Of a stretch of DNA of 64,000 nt, positions 17,330-25,916 are shown in pieces (position 1 is the first letter of the stretch; every line of letters begins with the position of its first letter). This stretch comes from Noviherbaspirillum galbum (GTDB lineage: Bacteria; Pseudomonadota; Gammaproteobacteria; Burkholderiales; Burkholderiaceae_D), in NCBI RefSeq assembly GCF_010974945.1, contig NZ_JAAIVB010000045.1, positions 62,001 to 126,000 of the forward strand, read 5' to 3'. The notes below the pieces were generated by a model. The model had not been told where the DNA came from, made no database searches, and saw only the letters and a list, made by a program, of their open reading frames with translations. The translations under genes and the position numbers were made by a program.

Positions 17330-18382
17330 TCAAACCGTAGCAACCGGCGTAACCGGCGACCCCACCGCCCCAGGCAACCGCAAGGGCGGCGCCGTCAGCA
17401 TGAACCGGCTCCGCCCATGCGCATGTAACCACTCCGCAAGCTCCCGCAAATACCACAGTTCGCCAAGCGGAATCCCCAGCTTGAACAGGCAATGATGGTG
17501 CAAAGGCAGAATGGACTTGCGCCCCTGCTGCTCCGGCGCGGGATACGCCTCCACCGCGTAGTTGTCGGCGCAGAGCGCGGCAATGCCCGACGCCGTGATC
17601 CAGTCGAGCAAACGCCCGTCGCGGCCGTTGAGGACGCTGCAGGCATGGTGCAGGACCTGCGGATCGGGCCGCCCGCCCATGCGCAGCACCGCTTCGGCAA
17701 ACCCGGTCCGCAGCACGAGCACGTCGCCGGGTTCCACCTGCACGTTATCCGCCCGCATCACCGCCTGCAGTTCGTCGAGACCGATGAGCTTGCGTTCCTC
17801 GCCGAAGTGCCGCGCGAGATCGACCAGCACACCGCGCCCCTGCATGCCGTGCACCGCCATGTTCTCGATGCCGAGCGCCTCTGCCGAGGACACGTGCGGC
17901 CCGTCGCAGCCGCACGCGCTTTCCTCGCCCTGCAGGCCGTATTGCGTCGGGCCCTTGATGTCGTGTCCGGCGCGGTAGCCGTTGTAGTAGACGATCTCTT
18001 CTTCGCCATCGCCGTCGGCATCGAAGGCGGCGCCGACATGCGCGAGCGAATCCCATTGCGTAGAGTATTGCAGCGTGATGCGCACCTGGTCGTCCGAGAC
18101 CACGTCGACGCTGTCCTTGTCGATGCGCGCCATCGGGAAGTTCAGCATGGCACGGCCGTCATCGCGATAGGTCGGTTCGAGGCGCGGCGGATGGCGGCGC
18201 GGATTCAGGGCATTTCCGCCCGGCAGGTCCAGGGGCAGGGACAGGCAGAAGCTGCGTCCTTCGCGAACCTCGGCAGCCCCCTTGAGCACCTGTTCGCGTC
18301 CGATCAGATTGACCCGGCCAAGCTGGTCATCGGGCCCGAAGTCGCCCCAGTTCGCCCCCGGGGGACGGTTCTTCCAACGCAT
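17330..18382 (-). CDS. Cyclase family protein (kynurenine-formamidase-like metal hydrolase)
   Basis: A 350-aa protein of the cyclase/KynB superfamily (PF04199), generally Mn- or Zn-dependent amide or lactone hydrolases. It has the N-terminal WGDFGPDDQLGRVNLIG typical of the long cyclase group, the metal-site region YSTQWDSLAHVGAAF (variant of HxGTHxDxPxH), VLVDLARHFG, GDVLVLRTGF and the C-terminal PLHHHCLFKLGIPLGELWYLREL. AAGGAG lies upstream of ATG 18382. Substrate unknown. Single gene. Confidence 0.85.
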   Translation of the reverse strand: MRWKNRPPGANWGDFGPDDQLGRVNLIGREQVLKGAAEVREGRSFCLSLPLDLPGGNALNPRRHPPRLEPTYRDDGRAMLNFPMARIDKDSVDVVSDDQVRITLQYSTQWDSLAHVGAAFDADGDGEEEIVYYNGYRAGHDIKGPTQYGLQGEESACGCDGPHVSSAEALGIENMAVHGMQGRGVLVDLARHFGEERKLIGLDELQAVMRADNVQVEPGDVLVLRTGFAEAVLRMGGRPDPQVLHHACSVLNGRDGRLLDWITASGIAALCADNYAVEAYPAPEQQGRKSILPLHHHCLFKLGIPLGELWYLRELAEWLHAHGRSRFMLTAPPLRLPGAVGSPVTPVATV

Positions 18383-18802
18383 GATGGTGTCTCCTTGTTC
18401 GTGTTCTTGTCCTGCGGTCAACGCTAGCGGAAGGCGCGTCTTTCGTCAATGCGTCCGGAACTCGATTTTGCGATGCAGAACAGACGGCAACCTGAGGTGG
18501 ATCATGCCCATGCCATGCCTGTCCCGGCAGCTTGGGTGCGAGCCTGAATAAACCCGCCGGCCATGCCTTGATGTAAGACATTTGCCAATCCGAATGCGAC
18601 CCATGCGCCGAGCGGCTTGGGGTAGTCTTGACTGCAAATTATCCAGAAGAAAAAGCGTCGCTGCTTCCGTCTTCGCGTTGTTGCGCATGTCCGTGCCTCC
18701 AGGCTTGGAGGGACCGGCCGGACCGCATGATGCGCAAGGACGTTCGACACGCGAACGCACGGGGAAGTCGCGGTTCAGCATCGCGAATCAGAGGGAATGG
18801 CA
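18383..18802. other. Intergenic region between divergent genes
   Basis: This 420-base stretch separates the cyclase gene and the lipoprotein gene, which point away from each other. Open frames here have no protein-like features. No promoter, repeat or hairpin stood out. Confidence 0.4.
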
Positions 18803-20242
18803 ATGTCTAAAAGCAAGAGTCCGCTTGTTGTCACGCTCGTCTCGACCATCATCGCGGGATGCGGCGGCGGTGGCGGCGCCGATCATGCCGACGCGGCAGC
18901 GGGCGGTTCGACCGGCGTGGCCGCGTCGTCGACCGGCAACCTTCAGACCGGATCCGGATTGACGCCGACCGCATTGCCAATCGCAGCTCCAACCGCAGCT
19001 CCAACCGCAGCTCCGGCATCAGCCCCCGCACCAGTACCGACGCTCGCGCCAGCACCGAGCACCACACCCGCACCATCACCGGCACCAAGCCCCGCACCGG
19101 CGCCTGTGCCCGTGCCATCACCAACTCCTGCGCCCGCGCCGGCACCAGCACCCGCGCCAGCTCCCGAACCGGCACTCAACGAGGCCTGCTTCTACCAGCA
19201 AGCCAACTACGCGGGCAGCGCATGGTGCACCTCGTCCCGCGAAGGCACGATCCCGGCCAACATCGTAGGCACCATCTCATCGGTCAGAATTCCTGCAGGC
19301 GGCCAGGTGACGCTCTACCAGGATGCCCAATATGGCGGCAACCTGGTTCAGCTGCGCGCAAGCGCGCCCGACCTGACAGCCTACAGCTTCGACAACCTGA
19401 CGTCCTCGTTCCGCACGCTGCCGCCCCAACCGACGGGAACGCAGGCGATCCTGTTCATTGGCAACAGCTTCACGTCTGGCACCGCCGCGCCGATCAAGGA
19501 CTATAACGCGGCCAGCGTCGTGGACCTGAACGGCTCGGGCGTGGGCGGGATCCCGGGCATCTTCCAGCAGCTGGCGTCGGAAGCCAGCCTGCGCTACGGC
19601 GCGTACATCGAGGCCGTGGACAGCCAGACGCTGAAATACCATTACCAGAACAAGCTGCCGCAGATCGGCAGCAGGAAATGGGACGTGGTGGTCATGCAGG
19701 AACACAGCCTGATCGACCCCCAGCAACCCGGCAATGCATCGAACCTCATCGCCTATTCCAGGCTGCTGGAGCAGGTCGTTCACGGCGCGAACGCCGGCGC
19801 GCGCGTCATGCTGATGGAAACCTGGGCACGTGCCGACCAGGTTTACAACACGCCGGGCGGACTATGGAACGGGCGCGGCGTCGAGCAGATGGAAGGCGAC
19901 TTGCGCAATGCCTACAACGCGGCCCGCGCCCAGGATCCGGGCATCGTCGACGTGGTCCAGGTGGGGCAAGCCGCCCTGCTCGCCGTCCAGCTCGGCGTGG
20001 CCGACCGCAATCCATACGACGGCATCGATGCGGGCAAGCTCAACTTCTGGAACAGCGACGGCTACCACATGAGCGTGTGGGGAGGTTACCTGGAAGCCTT
20101 GGTGCTGTTCGGCCGCATCACCGGCCTCGATCCGCGCGCGCTCGGGAACGGCTCCAAGGCAGGCCGTGACCTGGGTTTGTCGGGTTCGCAGATCCAGGCC
20201 GCGCAGGAAATCGCTTACCGCCAGGCCTTCCTCAACCCCTGA
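18803..20242 (+). CDS. Lipoprotein with Pro/Ala linker, beta/gamma-crystallin-like domain and SGNH/DUF4886-like domain
   Basis: A 479-aa exported protein. The lipoprotein signal ends at TIIAGC, followed by poly-Gly. A linker of about 70 residues is built of Pro-Ala/Ser/Thr dipeptides (about residues 55-125). Next comes a crystallin/peptidase-inhibitor-I36-like module (EACFYQQANYAGSAWC, then VTLYQDAQYGGNLVQL). The C-terminal about 270 residues start ILFIGNSFTSG (SGNH block with nucleophile Ser), contain WDVVVMQEHS and end with DGYHMSVWGGYLEALVLFG, where the Asp-x-x-His pair is expected. This fits a surface-tethered esterase/carbohydrate-active enzyme. The start at 18803 is favoured over 18797 by the GAGGGA spacing. 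Confidence 0.75.
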   Translation: MSKSKSPLVVTLVSTIIAGCGGGGGADHADAAAGGSTGVAASSTGNLQTGSGLTPTALPIAAPTAAPTAAPASAPAPVPTLAPAPSTTPAPSPAPSPAPAPVPVPSPTPAPAPAPAPAPAPEPALNEACFYQQANYAGSAWCTSSREGTIPANIVGTISSVRIPAGGQVTLYQDAQYGGNLVQLRASAPDLTAYSFDNLTSSFRTLPPQPTGTQAILFIGNSFTSGTAAPIKDYNAASVVDLNGSGVGGIPGIFQQLASEASLRYGAYIEAVDSQTLKYHYQNKLPQIGSRKWDVVVMQEHSLIDPQQPGNASNLIAYSRLLEQVVHGANAGARVMLMETWARADQVYNTPGGLWNGRGVEQMEGDLRNAYNAARAQDPGIVDVVQVGQAALLAVQLGVADRNPYDGIDAGKLNFWNSDGYHMSVWGGYLEALVLFGRITGLDPRALGNGSKAGRDLGLSGSQIQAAQEIAYRQAFLNP

Positions 20243-20366
20243 GCCGCGGATTGGCTGTGCTCGCGCGGCCTTGCCATCGTCGGTCATTTCCACTTCGCAA
20301 GCTATACTCCAATCATGCGGGCGCCTCGCCGGGCGCCCGCCAAACCTGCAAAACGGAGAAGTTGCG

Positions 20367-20852
20367 ATGGAAAAATCGATGGCCAACAAGCGCGAAGTCC
20401 TGCTGCGCTTCCTTGCCGAGCCCACTGACGTGAACTTCGGCGGCAAGGTGCACGGCGGCGCGGTCATGAAATGGATCGACCAGGCCGGCTATGCCTGCGC
20501 GGTCGGCTGGAGCGGTTACTACTGCGTGACCGTCTACGTCGGCGGCATACGCTTCTACAAGCCCATCTTCATCGGACAACTGGTGGAGGTGAAGTCGACG
20601 GTCGTGCACACCGGGACGTCCAGCATGCACATCGCCGTGGAAGTGTCCGCGACCGACCCGCGGACGGGAACGCAAAAGCTGACGACGCGGTGCCTGATCG
20701 TCTTCGTGGCCGTCGACGACGGCGGAGACACGGTCCCGGTGCCGCGCTGGACGCCTGAAACCGAGCTCGACAAGCGCCTCGAACAATATGCGATCCACAT
20801 GGCGAAGGCCCGCAAGGAAGAGGAAGCGGAGTTGCAGGCGATTCCGCTGTAA
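20367..20852 (+). CDS. Acyl-CoA thioesterase, hot-dog fold
   Basis: A 161-aa cytosolic hot-dog thioesterase. It has the acyl-CoA hydrolase (YciA/BFIT-like) motif TDVNFGGKVHGGAVMKWIDQAGYACA, with the catalytic-type Asp in the helix, then VTVYVGGIRFYKPIFIGQLVEVKSTVVHTGTSSMHIAVEV, and a basic/acidic tail. ACGGAGAA precedes the ATG. The longer open frame upstream overlaps the previous gene and was rejected. Confidence 0.9.
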   Translation: MEKSMANKREVLLRFLAEPTDVNFGGKVHGGAVMKWIDQAGYACAVGWSGYYCVTVYVGGIRFYKPIFIGQLVEVKSTVVHTGTSSMHIAVEVSATDPRTGTQKLTTRCLIVFVAVDDGGDTVPVPRWTPETELDKRLEQYAIHMAKARKEEEAELQAIPL

Positions 20853-20901
20853 TCACCTGGCCGCGAGCAGGACGAAGGCGGTTTTCAATGCCGCTCCCTC
20901 T

Positions 20902-23829
20902 TCAAACCGCATCCAGCGCTGGACGCCCCATCGCTTCCGTCAGCTGCCGCAATCCGACCGGCTTGATCAGATGGTGCGCGAACCCCGCCGCCATCGACTG
21001 GGCCTTGTCATGCGACTGCCCGTACCCGGTCACCGCAATGAAGACCGCATCGGCAAACCGGGCATTCGCGCGCAGCTGCTGCGCAAGCTCGTAACCCGTC
21101 ATGCCGGGCAGGCCGATGTCGAGGACGAAGCAATTGAACTCGCGGGCCGCGGCCAGCGCCAGCGCTTGCTGCGGATCGTTTGCCACCGTGATCGCATGGC
21201 CGGCCGATTCGAGCAGGCCGGCCATCGCCAGCGCCGCGTCCTGGTTGTCGTCGACCAGCAGGACACGCAGCGGATGATCCGTGCGGTGAACACGCATGCG
21301 TCCGCTGTCGAGGGGAATCGACAGGTTCAGCGGCACGACGGGCAATGACACCAGGAAGGTGCTTCCCTGGTCGATGCCGCGGCTGCGCGCTTCCGCTTTT
21401 CCGCCATGCATCTCGACGATGCTCTTGACCAGGGCGAGCCCCAGGCCGAGGCCGCCCTGGGCGCGGTCCGGCGTGCGCTTGCCTTGCACGAAGAGTTCGA
21501 ACACATGCGGCAGCAGGTCGTCGGCGATGCCGGTGCCGTTGTCTTCCACCGCGATGTCGACGCGGCCGCCGTCCACATCCATGGACAGGCTGATCTGCCC
21601 ACCCTGCGGCGTGTATTTGGCGGCATTCGACAGCAAATTGCTGATCACCTGGATCAGGCGCGTGCGGTCGCCATGCACGCCTGCGTGGGCGGCGCCGATG
21701 CGCAGCGTCAGGGCATGGCCGCGCGCCTCGATCAGGGGCCGCACCTGCTCGACGGCGCTGGCAACCACGTTCTTCAGGTCCACCTCGTCGCGCTCCAGGT
21801 CGACCAGGCCGCGGGTGACCCGCGAAACGTCGAGCAGGTCGTTCACCAGCGCCGTCATGTGATCGACCTGCCGCGCGATCATGTCGCTGTACTGCCTGAC
21901 GCGCACCGGGTCGCTCGGCGCCGCGCGGAGGATGTCCGCTGCGGCGCTGATCGGGGCAAGCGGATTGCGCAGCTCGTGCGCCAGCATCGCGAGGAATTCA
22001 TCCTTCCGGCGATGCGAGGCCTGCAACGCTTCTTCCGCCTGCTTGCTTTCATGGATGTCGGTGTCGGTGCCCATCCACTTCAGGATGGTGCCGGCGTCGT
22101 CGAGGATGGGCACGCCGCGCGCCAGGATCCAGCGGTATTCACCGGAATGGTGGCGCAGCCGGTAGGTGGTTTCGTACCATTCCCCCGTCGCCACGCAATG
22201 TTGCCAGAGCGTTTGCGCGGCATCGTGGTCCTCGGGATGCAGGCGCCGCGCCCAGATGTTCGCGTCCGGGGCGGCGGCCGTCTCGCCGGTGAAGTCGTAG
22301 AAGCGCTCGTTGTGATAGTCCACCATGCCATCCGGACTGGCGGTCCATACCATCTGCGGCATGGCATTGGTGATCGTGCGGAACTTGCGCTCGCTTTCGC
22401 GCAACGCGGCTTCCACGCGCAATTGATCGGTCATGTCCATCTGGGCCACGACCGCGCCCAGGATGCTGCCGTCGGTGTCGCGCACGGGCGTGGCCCGCAG
22501 CAGCACGGTGCGGCGGGTGCGGGCCTTGTCGAAGCGCTCGATCTCGATCAGGTCGCCGCGCACATCCTCGCCTTTCAGGGCGCGCGCCAGTCCCCATTCT
22601 TCCGGTTGCAACAGCTTGCCATGCCGGTCCAATCCATCGACCCACCTTGCCGTCCACCTCTGGTAGTCGCTGACGCCCTCGGCCTCGGGCATGCCGCCCC
22701 ATAGCCGGCGGTTTTCGGCATTGATGCGGAACAGCCTGCCGTTGTTGTCCGCGTAGCCGATGCCTACCGGGACGGCTTCGAGCAGCGCATCGAGATGGCG
22801 CTTTTCCTGTTCCGCCCGGCGCGCCGCCTCGAGGGCGCGCTGCTCGCTCATGCGCAGCTCTTCCTCGAACTGCTTGCGTTCGGTGACGTCGCGCGTCGTG
22901 CCGGCGACCGCCTCGACCTCGCCGTCCGGCCCGAACACGGGAACGAAGATGTAATCGTAGATGCGGCGTCCGAACGTTCCGTTGAAAGGCACCTCGCCCC
23001 GGATCGGGCGCTTGGTGGCCTTGACTTGCTCGATCTCGCGGTCGTGCATTTCCGCGTGCCAGGGTTCGTATCCCAGCTCCAGGCAATTCTTGCCGATCGC
23101 CTCGTCCCAGGTACGGCCCCACATCTGCAGCAGGACGCGGTTGGCGTAGGTGAAACGGTGATTCAGGTCGAACACGTAGACGAGGTCCGGCGTGGCGGCG
23201 AGGATGGTTTCGTAGAGACGCTTGCGCCGTTCGGACTCGGCGGCGACGGCGAGCAATTCCTGGCGTGCCGCTTCGTCGCGCCGCTGCTCTTCGTCGCCGC
23301 GCAGGTGGCGGTCGATCACGATGGCGGCAAGGTCGGCGAAATAGCGGATCTCTTCCTCGACTTCCTTGCCTGGGAGCGAAGTCGCGGCATGGTAGAAGGC
23401 CAGCGTGCCGACGATGCGGCCGTCAGGCGCATTCAAGGGAAAGGACCAGCAGGAACGGATGTCATGCGCGCGTGCAAGGTCGCGGTACGGCGCCAGCCGC
23501 GGTTCGGCAAGGACGTCCTCCACCAGGACGACTTCTCGGAGGCTGGCGGCACGGCCGCATGAAGCCTCACCCTCGCCGATCGCCAGCCGCTGCACCGCCG
23601 CCATGAACGCCGGCGCAAGACCGGCCGATGCTGCCAGCCTCAGGAATTGTTGCGCCGGGTCGACGACGTACAGCGAAGTCCGGCTGTCTTCACCGATCAG
23701 GCGCCGGCAGGCTTGCAGCAAGCTGTCCGCCAGCTCGCCGAAGGGCGCGCCGCGCACCGACAAGGCAAGGACATCCTTGATGGCAGCGAGATTCGGCCTG
23801 CCGCTGTTTCGTTCGTTGGAAATTTCCAT
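20902..23829 (-). CDS. GAF/PAS hybrid sensor histidine kinase/response regulator
   Basis: A 975-aa cytoplasmic hybrid kinase. Order: N-terminal GAF domain (about 20-175, with SCWSFPLNAPDGRIVGTLAFYH), PAS 1 (about 205-320), PAS 2 (about 345-470), PAS 3 (about 485-600), HisKA with His618 in LAMLAHELRNP, HATPase (NLLSNAAKYTP, EDNGTGI, GGLGLGLALVK) and receiver with DDN and phospho-Asp904 in LDIGLPGMTG. The open frame extends 85 codons upstream, but ATG 23829 begins the conserved part. It shares its HisKA-to-receiver half with the kinase at 3652-5940 (GLGxGLxLVKSxVExH, VTGYGQ), so the two are paralogues. No partner regulator is adjacent. Confidence 0.92.
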   Translation of the reverse strand: MEISNERNSGRPNLAAIKDVLALSVRGAPFGELADSLLQACRRLIGEDSRTSLYVVDPAQQFLRLAASAGLAPAFMAAVQRLAIGEGEASCGRAASLREVVLVEDVLAEPRLAPYRDLARAHDIRSCWSFPLNAPDGRIVGTLAFYHAATSLPGKEVEEEIRYFADLAAIVIDRHLRGDEEQRRDEAARQELLAVAAESERRKRLYETILAATPDLVYVFDLNHRFTYANRVLLQMWGRTWDEAIGKNCLELGYEPWHAEMHDREIEQVKATKRPIRGEVPFNGTFGRRIYDYIFVPVFGPDGEVEAVAGTTRDVTERKQFEEELRMSEQRALEAARRAEQEKRHLDALLEAVPVGIGYADNNGRLFRINAENRRLWGGMPEAEGVSDYQRWTARWVDGLDRHGKLLQPEEWGLARALKGEDVRGDLIEIERFDKARTRRTVLLRATPVRDTDGSILGAVVAQMDMTDQLRVEAALRESERKFRTITNAMPQMVWTASPDGMVDYHNERFYDFTGETAAAPDANIWARRLHPEDHDAAQTLWQHCVATGEWYETTYRLRHHSGEYRWILARGVPILDDAGTILKWMGTDTDIHESKQAEEALQASHRRKDEFLAMLAHELRNPLAPISAAADILRAAPSDPVRVRQYSDMIARQVDHMTALVNDLLDVSRVTRGLVDLERDEVDLKNVVASAVEQVRPLIEARGHALTLRIGAAHAGVHGDRTRLIQVISNLLSNAAKYTPQGGQISLSMDVDGGRVDIAVEDNGTGIADDLLPHVFELFVQGKRTPDRAQGGLGLGLALVKSIVEMHGGKAEARSRGIDQGSTFLVSLPVVPLNLSIPLDSGRMRVHRTDHPLRVLLVDDNQDAALAMAGLLESAGHAITVANDPQQALALAAAREFNCFVLDIGLPGMTGYELAQQLRANARFADAVFIAVTGYGQSHDKAQSMAAGFAHHLIKPVGLRQLTEAMGRPALDAV

Positions 23830-23984
23830 CTCCGGCCTCAATCGCGGAAAGACGGTCGAGGCAAAGTCGGATGCGGAAAACGCATGCTTGCTCCAGTGAA
23901 TGGCGCGCCGCGAACCGCCGGCGGGGAGCGTGCATTGTAATGCATGCCGGACGCGCGCACGCCCGGCCGCGGGGTAACGACTAA

Positions 23985-24446
23985 CTATTTGGCCTTGTAG
24001 TAGCCGGAGGAAACGATGGTGTCGTTGACCTTTTCGAAATAGGCCGACTTGGGCTGGATTTCCTTGCTGATCGGATCGACCCACTTGTAGTCCACCCAGC
24101 CGCTGTTGCTGCTCGCCGCCTTCGTGACGATCTCCTTCATGAAGGCCTTGCCGTCGGCGTCCTTGAGATCGATGATGTCCTTGCCGACCATCCTGGCGTT
24201 GGCGCCGTGCGCCAGCACGTTCGCCTTCAAGTCCCAGACGCTCAGGTAGAGGTCGCGGTCGAGCACCTGCGGGTTCTTGCCGTTCACTTCCTGGATCAGG
24301 TTGTCCTTGCCGCTCTTCTGCATCAGCGAGATGCCTTTCTTGACAAGGGCCACCGCATCGTCAGCCGATCCTCTGTCGGCCGCCGTCGCGCACGAAAACA
24401 CGGCCATCAATCCCAGCATTGCAAACAAGCTCTTCATCTTCCTCAT
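23985..24446 (-). CDS. Exported single-cache-domain protein
   Basis: A 153-aa periplasmic protein. The signal peptide ends at about SCATA/ADRG. The mature part has the sCache_2 pattern: a long helix (DDAVALVKKGISLMQKSGKDNLIQEVNG), strand DLYLSVWDLKANVLAHGANARMVGKDIIDLKDADGKAFMKEI and the final WVDPISKEIQPKSAYFEKV. These stand-alone cache proteins often bind small molecules and may signal to chemoreceptors or kinases. The adjacent hybrid kinase has no periplasmic part, so any link is speculative. An alternative start is ATG 24437. Confidence 0.82.
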   Translation of the reverse strand: MRKMKSLFAMLGLMAVFSCATAADRGSADDAVALVKKGISLMQKSGKDNLIQEVNGKNPQVLDRDLYLSVWDLKANVLAHGANARMVGKDIIDLKDADGKAFMKEIVTKAASSNSGWVDYKWVDPISKEIQPKSAYFEKVNDTIVSSGYYKAK

Positions 24447-24708
24447 GGGTTCTCCCGTTCTTGAAATGGATCCGGCGGCAGGCTTGGCCGAAGCGATGTT
24501 TCCTTACCGCAATTAAAATGTAAGACTTCGTCGAGAAAATATCAACGTTTTTATGTCGAATGTTTTTCGTGATGCCGAAAAAACATCAGCGCCCCGACGA
24601 GCCGCCATCACGCCTTTTCCGCTTTTGCCCGCAGGCGGACGCACTTTGTTTGCATATACAATCATGTGCAATCCCGGCGCTGGGCCGGCAACGATGAGAG
24701 AGTTGGCA

Positions 24709-25248
24709 ATGACAACGGAAGAGACCCTGGCAAGCTGGAATGCCCGGCTTGAGGAAGTCAAGGAACGCATCCAGGCGAACCATCCCACGCCCGGCGTGGC
24801 CAGCCGCGACATGGTCGCGGGAAAGAGCGGGCTGGAGATCATCGAGGGCATCATCCGGGGCGAGCTGCCCTTCCCTCACATTTCCGAAACCCTCGGCTTC
24901 TGGCTCGTGGAAGCGGACAAGGGAAAGGCGGTGTTCCAGGGGACGCCGCAGTTGAAGCATTACAACCCGATGGGGACGGTGCACGGCGGCTGGTATGCGA
25001 CCCTGCTCGATTCCGCGCTGGGTTGCTCCGTGCAGACGATGCTGCCGCAAGGCCAGGCGTACACCACGGCGGAGCTGAGCGTCAACATCGTGCGCGCGGC
25101 CACTGAGAAAACAGGCCCGCTGCGGGCCATCGGCACCGTGATCCATTGCGGCCGGCAACTCGCGACGGCGGAAGCGCGCCTCGTCGGTCCGGACGGCACC
25201 CTGTATGCGCACGGAACGACGACCTGCCTTGTCTTCCAGGCACGCTGA
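24709..25248 (+). CDS. PaaI-family hot-dog thioesterase
   Basis: A 179-aa thioesterase. Family core: HYNPMGTVHGGWYATLLDSALGCSVQTMLPQGQAYTTAELSVNIVRAA, with the His-Gly-Gly and Asp/Ser of PaaI enzymes. The C-terminal strands (TVIHCGRQLATAEARLVGPDGTLYAHGTTTCLVF) are complete. The upstream part of the open frame lacks conservation. ATG 24709 follows GAGAGAG. It is 8 bases ahead of the PaiB-like gene and probably co-transcribed. Natural acyl-CoA substrate unknown. Confidence 0.88.
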   Translation: MTTEETLASWNARLEEVKERIQANHPTPGVASRDMVAGKSGLEIIEGIIRGELPFPHISETLGFWLVEADKGKAVFQGTPQLKHYNPMGTVHGGWYATLLDSALGCSVQTMLPQGQAYTTAELSVNIVRAATEKTGPLRAIGTVIHCGRQLATAEARLVGPDGTLYAHGTTTCLVFQAR

Positions 25249-25256
25249 GCGACGCC

Positions 25257-25895
25257 ATGTACATTCCCGCACATTTCAACGAGCCGCGCACCGAGGTCCT
25301 GCACGAGCTCATCAGACAGCATCCCCTGGGCATGCTGGTGACGCATGGGGCCGGCGGCCTGGATGCGAATCACATTCCCTTCGAACTCGATGCCCGGCAG
25401 GGCGAGCACGGCAGGCTGAACGCCCACGTGGCACGCGCCAATCCGGTGTGGAAGGACGTGGCCGATGGCGACGAGGTGCTGGTCGTCTTTCGCGCGGGCG
25501 ACGCCTACATCTCGCCGAACTGGTATCCCTCGAAACATGAATTGCACCGCCAGGTTCCTACCTGGAACTACATGGTGGTCCACGCGCACGGGCGCATCAC
25601 CATTCGCGACGACGAGCGCTTCGTGCGCGGCATCGTCGCGCGCCTCACGCGCGCCCACGAAGCATCCCAGCCTAAGCCTTGGAAGATGACCGACAGCGCG
25701 ACTGACTATATCGACACGATGCTCCAGTCCATCGTCGGACTGGAAATCGAGATCACGCGCATCGAGGGCAAGCTCAAGCTGAGCCAGAACAAGGAAGCGC
25801 GGGATATCGAAGGCGCGGCCGCGGCGCTCGAGGCAAACGGCGAGCATGACATGGCTGCAGCGATGCGGCGCGGCGCCGGCGCCAAGTCCGGCTGA
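25257..25895 (+). CDS. FMN-binding negative transcriptional regulator, PaiB family
   Basis: A 212-aa PaiB-type flavin-fold protein. The N-terminus MYIPAHFNEPRTEVLHELIRQHPLGMLVT and the central SPNWYPSKHELHRQVPTWNYMVVHAHGRITI are the two family hallmarks. The C-terminus contains KLSQNKEARDIEGAAAALE, also typical. The name comes from Bacillus PaiB, a regulator, but many members probably act as flavin or oxidoreductase-like proteins. It forms a two-gene unit with the thioesterase. Confidence 0.9.
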   Translation: MYIPAHFNEPRTEVLHELIRQHPLGMLVTHGAGGLDANHIPFELDARQGEHGRLNAHVARANPVWKDVADGDEVLVVFRAGDAYISPNWYPSKHELHRQVPTWNYMVVHAHGRITIRDDERFVRGIVARLTRAHEASQPKPWKMTDSATDYIDTMLQSIVGLEIEITRIEGKLKLSQNKEARDIEGAAAALEANGEHDMAAAMRRGAGAKSG

Positions 25896-25916
25896 GAAGG
25901 CGGCTGGCATACGCTG

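Noticed and set aside
18446-18781. Minus-strand open frames in the gap before the crystallin/SGNH lipoprotein
   Set aside because: Several overlapping frames with Arg/Pro-rich products and no start signals; shadows of composition.
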